From Alectoria sarmentosa (lineage: Eukaryota > Ascomycota > Lecanoromycetes > Lecanorales > Parmeliaceae): 64,000 nt of DNA. Where the stretch lies: positions 1 through 64,000 of the forward strand of contig WOGZ01000141.1 in assembly GCA_009733775.1 (NCBI GenBank), in the 5' to 3' direction. Positions 1 to 9,534 of the stretch are shown piece by piece. Each line of letters begins with the position of its first letter. The stretch's first letter is position 1. The notes below the pieces were generated by a model. The model saw only the letters and a list, made by a program, of their open reading frames with translations, did no database searches and was not told where the DNA came from. Made by a program: the position numbers and the translations under genes.

Positions 1-55
1 TTACTTAATTATTTTATTTAATATATTTATATAATATAATTTTATATTAATTTTA

Positions 56-780
56 ATAATATATATTATTAAATTTATTTAAATTAATATTTTCGAAATA
101 TTTTTAATAATATTTTTATATTATTAAAATATTATAATTTTTTTATATATTATATATATATATTATAAATAAATTATATTTATATTTATTATATAAAAAA
201 TAACGAGAAAATAAAAATTATTAATTACGAAAATATTCGCGCGTTTAAAAATTAATATTTTTTATAATTTTCTTTAAAAGTAGCTTTAGCGTTTATAAAA
301 AAATAAAAAAATTATTTTATAAAAATTTTCACGCTTTATAAAACGTATTTTTTAAATTTTTTAAATTCGTTATATTCGTATATAAAATATTAATACGCGC
401 GAATTTATATATAATATATATTATTAAATTTATTAAAATTAAAATTTTCGATATATTTTTAATAATATTTTTATATTATTAAAATATTATAATTTTTTTT
501 TATATTATTTATATATATTATAAATAAATTATATTTATATTTATTACGTAAAAAAAAGCGAAAGAAAAAAAATTATTAATCGCGAAAATATTCGTATATT
601 TAAAAATTAATATTTTTTATAATTTTTCTTCGAAATAACTTTTACGTTAATAAAAAAAATATATATATATTTTTTAACGTTTTTTAAATTTTATAAAATA
701 TATTTTTTAAAGTTTTTAAATTCGTTTTATTCGAATATTAAATATAAATACGCGTAAATTAATATATAATATATATTATT
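56..780. repeat. 355-bp tandem repeat, two copies
   Basis: The 15-mer ATAATATATATTATT starts at 56, 411 and 766, exactly 355 bp apart each time. The sequences between (56-410 and 411-765) align along their full length, sharing the landmarks TTTTCGA, TAATATTTTTATATTATT, ACGAAAATATTCG and TTAAATTCGTT. Most differences are single C/T or G/A changes or small indels. The third unit stops after its first bases. It is a short satellite array inside the RIP-like block. Confidence 0.85.
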
Positions 781-1513
781 AAATATATAAATAATTACTT
801 TTATATTAAATTAATTTAATTAAATTAATTAAAAGTTTATTTAATTCGATATATATTATATATCGAGCGAGTTATATAATTAAAAAATAACTTTTTTTTA
901 AATAATTATTAATTAATTATTTTATTTATTTTATTATATAATAATAAATATAAATTAATTCAAAATCGTTTATTTTTAAAAATCTTCGCATCGATAAACG
1001 ATATATATTTATATATATATATTCGATTTTTTTAATTTTTATTTAATTTATTTACTTTTAATCTCGAACGCGTTTTTTTTTTTTTTTTTTTTTTATATAT
1101 AATATCGATTGTAATTCGCTTTTTAACGTAAAAATAAATAAATAATAAATAAATAAATAAATATTAATTAATCGATTTTTAATTATCGATTTTTTATAAA
1201 TAAAACGTTTATTTCGTTTTATTTTAAACGAACGAAATTATTTACGTATAAAATTTTTTCGTTTTTCGCAATAACTTTTCTCTTTTTTATCGCATTTGCG
1301 AAATTTTTACGTCGACGATATTAAACGTATCGATTTTACAATTTTGCTTATATGCAATTTTTCATTCATTATGCGAATTTTGCGTGAAATAAGAAAACGC
1401 GCGAGTCGATATATATTATATATAATTAAATTTATTAATAATTACTTTCGCGTTAAGTCGATTTAATTAAACGATTAAAAAAATGTTTCGAATCGATATA
1501 TATTATATATCGA
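780..1513. repeat. Two diverged copies of a palindrome-ended repeat
   Basis: About 87 bp ending at 866 resembles about 87 bp ending at 1513. Both contain AATAATTACTTT, then ATTTAATTAAA, and end in the near-palindrome TCGATATATATTATATATCGA (846-866 and 1493-1513). A partial copy of the palindrome lies at 1406-1424. They may be ends of one mobile element or a second satellite. Confidence 0.6.
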
Positions 1514-2224
1514 TTAAAATTAATCGTTGTTTATTATATTTAATATTTTTTATATCGAAGTATTTATATAATAAATTTATTTAAAAATATAATAAATAAT
1601 AACTTAATTAAATTTCTTATTAAAGTCTTTATTAATAAATTTTTAAATTCGTTTATTATTTCGAATAAACTAAATATAATAACTTAATTAAATCGTTAAA
1701 ATTAATATAAAATTAAATTATATAAATATATTAAATAAAATAGTTAAGTGAGAAAAAAATTATATATATAAAAAACATTTATATAAAAGTAAATATTTTT
1801 ATTAAAAAACGTTAAACTTAATCGATTAATGTTAAAGAAAAGTTAACTTTATTAAAAATGTAAAACACGCTCGTAATAAATATTAATAATTTAAAATGAA
1901 ATTCATTAAAATAAAGAATTTTATTTTGTAAAATAAAACTCATTTTTTAATAATCGAGGTTTTTTCATTTAATTAAATCGAGGCGTTACTTGAATTGCGT
2001 TTAATTTTGGCAGTTTCTAGCTATAGGCTCAAGAAGTTCGTATTTTAAAAGAATTTAAAGGCAGCGGCGCCATCTCGAAACGTCACGCTAGTTTTGCCCC
2101 GGCCGAGGATGAACGCTTCGAGAAGTTTTCCATGCAAAAAGGTGTATCGGAGGGGTGAGGACATGCTGGGGGAGCAACGATAGCTTTCGCGTCCTGAAAA
2201 CCAAAAGCGGAGGGATGTTTAACG

Positions 2225-2707
2225 TTGTTAATAGCAGTGCCAATGTGGCCATACTCGGCTCCGTCCCCAATTGATGCCCACAAATCGAACGGCGATTCTA
2301 CGAATCTAGCGATTACTCTGCTCATAATTTTTGTGAAACTCCATACCGTATTGCTTGTGCTGCTATACCGAGATCAAACCCTGTTCGGGCACCACGGACC
2401 TGCCTGCTCCTACACTAACCCAATGCTCCTGGGCAACGTAACCCAGGAGGGTCAAATAATTTGGTGGCAAGGCACCAACTCTCCCACTGCGCCAGTTCTC
2501 CTGCTAAACGTCGCCCAGGAAAACTCGGATACTAGGCGTCAGAAGGGGGGCAGGGTGTCAGAGCTGGATAGGGTGCCAGAATTGGAGCAGATGCGGGAGC
2601 AAAGTGTCAGTAAGTTCTCGTTGCGGCGGCACTTCGACCAGATGTATCGCCGTTTGCAAACCGACGGACCTCGTCCTTTCCCCATCCTGACTACTACGTT
2701 TGTCTAG
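2225..2707 (+). CDS. Uncertain 160-aa open frame
   Basis: This frame runs from just after the AT block to a TAG at 2705. The product has a hydrophobic stretch near residues 30-47 and a charged C-terminal half. It holds an internal repeat (LLGNVTQEG, then LLLNVAQEN), which at DNA level is a pair of hairpins. I recognise no family. It may be chance coding through repeat DNA. Confidence 0.2.
   Translation: MLIAVPMWPYSAPSPIDAHKSNGDSTNLAITLLIIFVKLHTVLLVLLYRDQTLFGHHGPACSYTNPMLLGNVTQEGQIIWWQGTNSPTAPVLLLNVAQENSDTRRQKGGRVSELDRVPELEQMREQSVSKFSLRRHFDQMYRRLQTDGPRPFPILTTTFV
2426..2449. repeat. Perfect 8-bp inverted repeat (hairpin)
   Basis: CTCCTGGG and CCCAGGAG are separated by 8 bases. A weaker relative (CTCCTG ... 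CCAGGA) lies about 72 bp downstream near 2498-2520. The frame reads through both, so a terminator role is not supported. Confidence 0.6.
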
Positions 2708-2764
2708 AGTAAGTTTGGACGGCGCGCTTTACACAGCAGCATGTTTTCGCCGACCAACCACATC

Positions 2765-4218
2765 CTACTTCCCTTGTCTCCACAACCACCTCTCAAAACC
2801 ATCAGCATCCAGCCCTTTCGGCACTCGCTTTTTAGCAGTCTTCCACCTCGTAGATGCACCGAAATTCCTGTGACCTGCTGGATTCTCCATCAAATTCTTG
2901 ACTTTCCGCGTCTCCGGGCTATCCTCCCCCTCGCAAATTATTCTCGATTTATGTCCCCTCTCCGCAAAAACGCTCGCTCGAGCCTGGTCGCCATGAGTGA
3001 TGCTGATTTGGAAGGCGTCATAGTAAAGCCTAGCAATCGATGCACCAGCACCACGATGATACTCCTCCTCGAGGACTTGAAGTAAAGAGTGACAATCTGC
3101 TAGACAATCATCTGGCCTATTCATCACGCGATTTGGATCACCGATTGAGTCGTCCAGATGTTGGATTTGAAGGCGGCGAGCGTCGCTGATTTGGAGCTCG
3201 GGAAGTGGGAGGGAGCAGACTTTGCAATTGCAGTCGAAGCCAAATGCATCTTTCAGATGGGTGCGTCGAGAATCGGAGGGATCGCCTTTGTCGTAGGAAA
3301 TGGTAATCTCTTCCCCTGCATTGATATAACGGACTGCGTGGATGGTTTCACACTTTGTATCACTGTTCCAATTATTGTGAGCATTTGGAAGACAGCTGTG
3401 ATTTATGAGGCAAATGGTAGGATAGATGCCACCAATCACGGAGTTGGGACCGCAGGGCAGAGCGTTGGTTTTGACAACACCGCTGAACGGGTGTTTGCCA
3501 GGGAAATTGTTATGAAGCAAAAGGAACTGTCGTTGCTGGGTCTTTGATAGCGACTTTAGCTTCGTTGCAATGTTACTTTCCATTTTGCTAATTGGCGACA
3601 GGTTTGGAGTGGTAAAAAGGGGGTTCTCGTAAAGTAGACGTGTGCCTCTAGCGATGTTGAAGCGAGCTACAAGACCTTTTCCCTTGCCTGGTACCGTCTG
3701 GACCTCAAAGAGCGGCAGGTCTAACTCACGTATAGGGTCAACCCCAAACACGAACTGAGCTATAGTAGTTGGAGTTTCCGGTCCATCGGGCTAATTCAGA
3801 TTTAGAATCCCTCAACAGTCATATTGAATATACCACAAAATACCTGCTCATAGGATTCGATCGAAGTATGGACCACTTGCCAATTGTAAAAGCCCCATTC
3901 ATCGGTAGCCTCGTTCCAGCATCGGACCCGAGAGCCAAAGCTGAGCTGTGCGACCCGAGTGACTGTATCGATGTATTCCTCTACTCCCTTGGCGTGACTT
4001 CCTGAAGTCTTTGAGCTGAAGCGCAAGAACTTATGACCCTCGAAAGGGAGCAGGGGATGCTCGCCCGCGTTAAACTCGAGATAGTTGGGTTTGATCTCTA
4101 CTAGGTCATCGTTTTGATAGCGTTTCTTTATGACCTTGAGGAACGATTGCCAATTCTGCTTGTCCACTGCTCCCTTTGACAAACGTGGGACCATATCGAA
4201 CCCGGCGTCAATTCCCAT
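2765..4218 (-). CDS. SET-domain protein with fungal N-terminal domain (two exons)
   Basis: Model: complement(join(2765..3790,3844..4218)), 466 aa. The 53-bp intron 3791-3843 (GTATTT...ATTAG) is phase 0 and joins an exon starting MGIDAGFDMVPRLS to the SET exon without shifting frame. Residues 1-125 form a conserved fungal N-terminal region of unknown function. The SET core follows: GKGKGLVA near residue 160, NHSCLPN at 255-261 (cofactor-binding and pseudoknot motif), GEEITISYD at 284-292 (catalytic Tyr motif), and a post-SET-like C-x-C-x2-C at 312-317. SET proteins transfer methyl groups from S-adenosylmethionine to lysine; the substrate here is unknown. The key motifs are intact, so an active enzyme is likely. 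A frameshifted SET relative lies at 23.1-24.3 kb. Confidence 0.85.
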
Positions 4219-4781
4219 AGCTGCTAATTGTGTCAGTAATAAAAGGAGTGCAAGAAATGGTTTGCTGGGCGTTTATTCGACGACCGGAAGGAATTGCTAA
4301 CCAAACGGCAAAATGTCTTAGAAGTGGCGTGATGTCTAAAGACGAAATAAATCGTCGTTGCTATGCCTATAAACTCCTTGGGAAGGTAGTTTGCGGCTCA
4401 AAATAGCGGGGTAAATGTGGCCGAAGAACGTTTTGGCACTTAGATCACGTGAAGACTATTCGAGAATTTACATAGCCACAAGCCACATTTTTCTGATCTA
4501 ATTTTAGACCTTATTGGAGGGCTAAGCCTTTTGGGTTAGATCGATGATCTCTCGACTTTGTTTATTGGGGATTCTTTTCGAAACGATTCGCATTCACTCT
4601 AGCGACCCGATTCTCCTGAAGCAAGAATGGGCCTCCCACCACATACACGGACTTTTCAGACGCTTCCGCATCTCACAGTGTTGGTCGACCTAACTGGTAG
4701 TAGCGACGCTGCCACTGGCTGCGGCAAATGAACCAAGCTATGAACTCCAAGACCAAGAAGACCAGGGAAGGACAGCATACT
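4219..4781. other. Upstream region of the SET gene
   Basis: No gene is seen. It includes the SET gene's 5' flank. Composition is ordinary, and no promoter element is clear enough to name. Confidence 0.5.
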
Positions 4782-5643
4782 TCAGATCCGTACCCGTCTC
4801 GATATAATATGTTCTTCTCTTGCACAATGAACCCAGCCAAAACATCTTAGACAATATTCAAACCCAGGAGTCCTCTGCATCGTAGAAGAGGCACCCATGT
4901 GAGCATCCAAGTCAACATAATCCTCTTCCAAGACGAGGCCGAGGGGCTGGAAGTTGAGGATCGCTCCAAACCGGATTCTTTGATTTCCATTCAACGTGAG
5001 TCATTCATGAGATGTTCATCCATGTCAGCGACACTCTCGATGGTGAAGAACAGAGAAGGAGTTGGACTACAGATGCTAGGATCGACATAACAACCAATTT
5101 TCAGAGGGAGAAATGAATCTCGGAAAATAGCTTCTGAGATGAGGCAGCTAGCAAAGTATTTCTTCGAATACAAGACATTTCCAATGACATCGGCGCAAGA
5201 GCGATTCAGCTCCGTGTCGAAGCTCCTGAGCTTGTGGTAATCTAAAGTACGTGGATGTGATCGAAGGCTCACTGATATCTACGTTTTTTCTAGAGAGCAA
5301 GGAGGAACCAGACACCACCAAAGGCAGCGAGGCTCGCTAAGACACTTTACCGTATGTTAACTATTTCTAGAATACCAAGATAAACTTTCCGACTGGAGGG
5401 GCTCACATAGACGGTTTCCACACCGTCGACAAGCTCTTCGCACTTGAACTTAGAGTCTTTATCGCTGTTGTGCTCGGGGAAGACGAAGTCGCGGCCGCGC
5501 TCATGGCCATGCTTGTTGATGCTGCTACCATTAGTAGGCTGTTGGGCACAGCTGTGGAGGTGGATGATGTTTAGGCTTGAGTAAGACCCAGCAGGAGGAA
5601 GAGACACAGGGACTCCATGACCGAGGCTGAAAGAAAGTGACAA
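4782..5643 (-). pseudogene. Unidentified coding-like relic
   Basis: Three minus-strand frames follow one another: 5643-5347, 5272-4991 and 4994-4782. The last two overlap by 4 nt in different frames, which suggests a frameshift or a missed intron. An ATG at 5618 begins a hydrophobic, signal-like start (MESLCLFLLLGLTQA) that stops at once at TAA. The middle frame has four Cys. The parts read like protein, but I cannot assemble or name the gene. Confidence 0.3.
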
Positions 5644-6332
5644 CTATGATTCTGGGAGTAATACAGTGTAAGAGAAGATGTTTAAGGTTTTTTGTTGTTT
5701 GCAAGGGTGGCGAAAAAGAAAGTTGGAAGATTCCGTATAAGGTTTCTTCAGAACCGAGTCAAAAGGCAGGGTCGACTGTGAGGATGGTTCAGATTATCTC
5801 CATGTCACTTCCTGACCCCACGGGATCAAGATTCGGCGGATTGCAAGATGTTGGCTATGGGACACGGCTAGGCAACGGTAAGGTGTTACCATTAGATACC
5901 GTTTAAAACGGCTGACGTTGAATTAATTTGCTCAAACTTGCTCACTCAAGAGGAAACGGGCCGAATTTCCACCAACCAAGGTGGACTCGGAGATGGCCGA
6001 CACGCAGACCAAGTAAATCTATTGGCTTAGCCTTGCTGATTGTCGAACCCTTTATGTGACATGCGGCATGAGGGCATCTCGAGCTGCAGGACTCGAAACG
6101 TGCTCCGCCGAGATATGTCATGCCGTGCCATTGGTTAGGGTCACGCTCATCGCACGTCTTAGCTGCGTGTTCATCTTTCGATTGTAACTCAACGTGACGT
6201 TTTGCCTTCTTCGTGCGTCACTTCTACACCAGTAAAACGTCTTTTTTGAACAACACGAACTGGCATCCACTGCTTCGTACACAACCGTGACGAGTAGTTG
6301 ACTCCGCTTCCTTGAAATCTTGCTCCAACACG
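5644..6332. other. Intergenic
   Basis: No supported gene. Short open frames lack coding character. The right part is the 5' flank of the Ctr pseudogene. Confidence 0.5.
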
Positions 6333-6969
6333 ATGGATATGTCCTCATCGTCCTCAGCATCCATGCCTATGTCTACAGCAGACGCCAGTACATCCGCGAT
6401 GCCTATGTCCGCCATGCAAATGGTTTTCTTCACATCTACCACTACGCCGCTCTATTCGACGTCTTGGACGCTTTCAAACACAGGGCAATAGTGGTGCCGT
6501 GTCCTGCATCTTCCTTATCATCTTCGCCACCGCTTCTACGATCTTGTTCGTACTTCGTGCGGAACAGGAGTGGAAATGGCAGCAATTGGAATCAATACGT
6601 CAGTACATCACTGCGGGCGCGGAGGGAAAATAGAGGGAGATTGGGATGAATGAGGAGGAATCGAAGATGAGCTTTTCCAGCGAAAACAGCGATGATGGGA
6701 GTATGAATGCCATCAAGAGGAAGCGGGTCTCGGGCGTCCGACCATGGAGGACGGCGCAAAATGTGCCACGAGCCTGCTTAGATGTGGTGATTGCTGGAAT
6801 TGGATATCTGCTGTTGGTTTAGATTCGACTCTCAGCTTGATACTGCTAATTCTGTTTCAGGATGTTGGCTGTCATGACCTTGAATGTGGGATACTTTATG
6901 TCAGTCCTTGGAGGCACCTTTCTTGGAAATCTGATGCTTGGCTGTTTCCATGCTTCAACGGGCCATTGA
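6333..6969 (+). pseudogene. Broken Ctr-family copper transporter
   Basis: Ctr proteins are trimeric plasma-membrane Cu(I) channels with an extracellular Met-rich end and three membrane helices. Here the N-terminus is rich in MxM motifs and followed by the pre-TM1 segment FFTSTTTPLYSTSW. The frame then meets TAG at 6489; TM1 (CIFLIIFATASTILFVL) continues in another frame, as if two bases were lost near 6489. A second stop, TAG at 6631-6633, interrupts the loop. A 48-bp intron (6813-6860) restores TM2/TM3 with MLAVM (MxxxM) and GTFLG (GxxxG), ending at 6967-6969. The family assignment is firm. The two lesions suggest a pseudogene, though a sequence error at the first cannot be excluded. It is convergent with the intact Ctr gene at 8629-9534. 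Confidence 0.8.
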
Positions 6970-8628
6970 AGGCGTAGGATCAGTGGTCGAAGCAACTGTA
7001 TGGTATTCAGGCATACGGGGTCGGCACCAGAATACCTAGACACCAAGTGTTGTATAGCCCGTCTAAACCCTCACTGGCCGGGACTGAGCCCCCCAAAGTA
7101 ATCTCAAAATTGTAACCCAGATACTCGGGTTTGAAGTCAAAGTTCTGCGATACCGCCACTCAAATGCTCAAATGTTTGATTCAAGTTCCAAATTACAGTA
7201 TAATTTCCAATCTAGAAACGCTCAACGTTCTGTAATTTGGGTACTAACCTTTGTAAATTCTTGCTAATGTGGCTCAATAATTGGATGCTTCATAACATTA
7301 TTGATAAATAACTAATTTTCATTTACGCATCTCATCAAACGTTATTGTTCAGCGGCCTTCTCCCTTCAATAGAAAAAACAATTAAGAAATTGCGCTCCTA
7401 CTGGCGACGAAGCCAATACGAGGTATTCCAAATTAAGAGGATATTATGACCTGCCTTTCACCCATACGAGCATTTCCGCAATTAAGACATCTTGTTGATG
7501 TTGTCGCACTTCCCTTCCTAGGCAAGCACGACAACGTCAAACATCATCAAAGACTGAACCTGGCATATCTATCTACCGCGTTGTTTATACCCTTGGAGCT
7601 TGAGTTTTATAGATGGAAAGTGGGTGAAGCAACACGTAACACACTGACTCGGTCAAAAAACACCAAAATGTCTTTGGTCTAGCGTGAGCAGGTTTGCGCA
7701 CATATTTTGTTTCATAATCGGAGATGGCATCATCTGAATAGGGAAACACTCGCAAAATTGCTCACCCTCAGTTTTACACCCCGTGTCAGTACACCAGGCG
7801 TCTCTGTGGCCGCGTGGGATCCAAGGGACAAAGGCCGGAGCAATCCTCGCAAGAAATAATGACAACACCGTGCCTCCTCCTTCAGAGCTCAGCATTAATT
7901 TTACTAGCCAGACTCTCTACCTAATCTTCCCCATAGTCTTCAGCCAGTATACTAATACACCATGTGCCCCACCAACGCTCCAAGTCCCGTCCGCTCTTCC
8001 CTCACCGGCGGCGCCGTAGCCGTCATCCACCACGTTTCCTCCACGCAGCAATTGCGCCTCTTCTTCCATAACCCTACATTGCCAACTACCGCGCCCACGC
8101 ATATAAGTTGCCACGCCGAGCAACCCGACTGGTGTGGCTAATTCGTGAACGGACTCATGCAATTGCGGAGCCAGTAAATTGACTTCTCTAACAATCCAGC
8201 TCTTGCCGCTGGCTAGGCAAATGTCCTGCATATGCTGATTTCTTCTTCTGCATCGTCTAGTCAACAAGGCGACCTCACCGCGGCACATCAGGCGGGATTT
8301 GGCGATTCCGAAAGGCTTCATGCTGTCCGGCTCAGGCATTCGTCTGACGGTAATAATGACATGCAACTGGGGGAGAGGTTAGAACTGGGCGTTGGAGGCA
8401 GTGGTGTGGTTGGACGGACGTTGTCGGTGATTCGTGGGGGGGAGGAGGTTGGAAATGGGGTCATTGGGTGGAGCTAGGCGTGTAGCTCTGTCATGGGTGT
8501 GTAATACCGGGTCATACTGTGCGGGTAGTGAAGCAAGAGAGTTCGCTATCCAAGCCTTCAAAAATTTACTGTAGACATTTCTTAAATTCAAGGCGCCAAG
8601 TATGTTTAAGACAAGCTGCTATGTACCC
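6970..8628. other. Intergenic between the two Ctr loci
   Basis: No confident gene. A plus-strand frame from ATG 7961 (57 codons, MCPTNAPSPVRSSLTGG...) has coding-like codon use and resembles the start of a lectin-like beta-propeller protein, but stops early. A 149-aa minus-strand frame at 7917-8366 overlaps it. Either could be a remnant. Confidence 0.35.
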
Positions 8629-9534
8629 TCAAGCATCGTCTGTTACCTTCTTTGATGCTCCTTGATGGTTAGATCCTAAAAGCAGAATCGTGCCTCTCCC
8701 ACACCTGAATGCCCCCAAGAACGACATCAAACGCAGCAAGCAGTATTGTCCGAAGTTGCACTGCTCCATTGAATCGCAATCAGTGGAGACCACGAGTGAT
8801 CGAAGCATAACACTTACGTATTCGCAGCGCCAGACGCATCTCGGGAAAAGACAAAAGAGCCAATAAAAGCCCCTGTGAAGATACATAACAGGATGTATCC
8901 ATTGTAATACATAGCGAAGAGCATGATCATGTACGCAACCACGAACTGCAACTTATAGATACCCGCACGAACGGCTTGCTGGGATAGGGTAGGGACACGG
9001 CCATGTCCTCTCAACGGCATCAATGACCTCTCCCATTCTCCCAAAAGGGGCACTGCTGAACGAGGCGGATCCCCTGTGTTACCGTCGTTACTGCTACGAT
9101 CGAGACGGTTGTGTTTCGAAGTACGAGAAGCAGCACCGGCCTTGAGGGCCTGTTGGTGGATCAGCGCGTCATATGCGCGCTGCAGACGGCGGAGGAACTC
9201 GAGGAGAAGGACCAGGACGACGACGCCAATGCAGGAGACGGTGAATAGACCGCTGAAGGTGATGTGCCATTTTGTCGATAGGAAGCATGCGTCGAGCGTG
9301 TACCAGTTCCAGTAGATCTATCATAGAGTGAGCCTGAAATGAGGCAAGGAGGATGAGAACGCCATGGGTCTACGAAGGGCGAGTACGCACGGATGATTTG
9401 CACTTGGACGAGCCTCCCATGTCCATGCCCGGCATGCTTTTAGCGGGTGCCATAGTGGAGGAACTAGGTTTTAGGATATCTGTTGCGAGAATTGCCGTCA
9501 CCGTTGCAGCTGTTGACGTTGTCAACACATCCAT
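8629..9534 (-). CDS. Ctr-family copper transporter (three exons)
   Basis: Model: complement(join(8629..8704,8818..9317,9391..9534)), 239 aa. The 73-bp intron has GTGCGT...GATAG. The 113-bp intron has GTAAGT...TTCAG; reading through it would give an immediate TAA, so it is needed. The N-terminus carries a Met motif (MPGMDMGG, residues 34-41). Next come the conserved segment YWNWYTLDACFLS and TM1, a long cytosolic loop, TM2 with MLFAM (MxxxM, the copper selectivity motif) and TM3 with GAFIG (GxxxG packing). All pore motifs are present. The C-terminus lacks the usual CC pair, so the last exon is the least certain part. Predicted high-affinity copper import at the plasma or vacuolar membrane. Confidence 0.85.

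Larger units (their letters stand above)
1..1990. repeat. AT-rich, RIP-like degraded block
   Basis: The first two kilobases are almost pure A/T. The few remaining C and G bases sit mostly in CpG pairs, and CpA/TpG is very rare. There are long A/T runs (a T run at about 1072-1094) and no open frame. Composition changes sharply near 1950-2050 to ordinary sequence. This is what RIP leaves on old transposons or on pericentromeric and subtelomeric repeats in ascomycetes. No element can be named and no telomere repeat is seen. Confidence 0.85.

Noticed and set aside
1..1990. Centromere or telomere identity of the AT block
   Set aside because: No telomere repeat, and one 2-kb edge cannot distinguish a centromere from a RIP-mutated transposon island.
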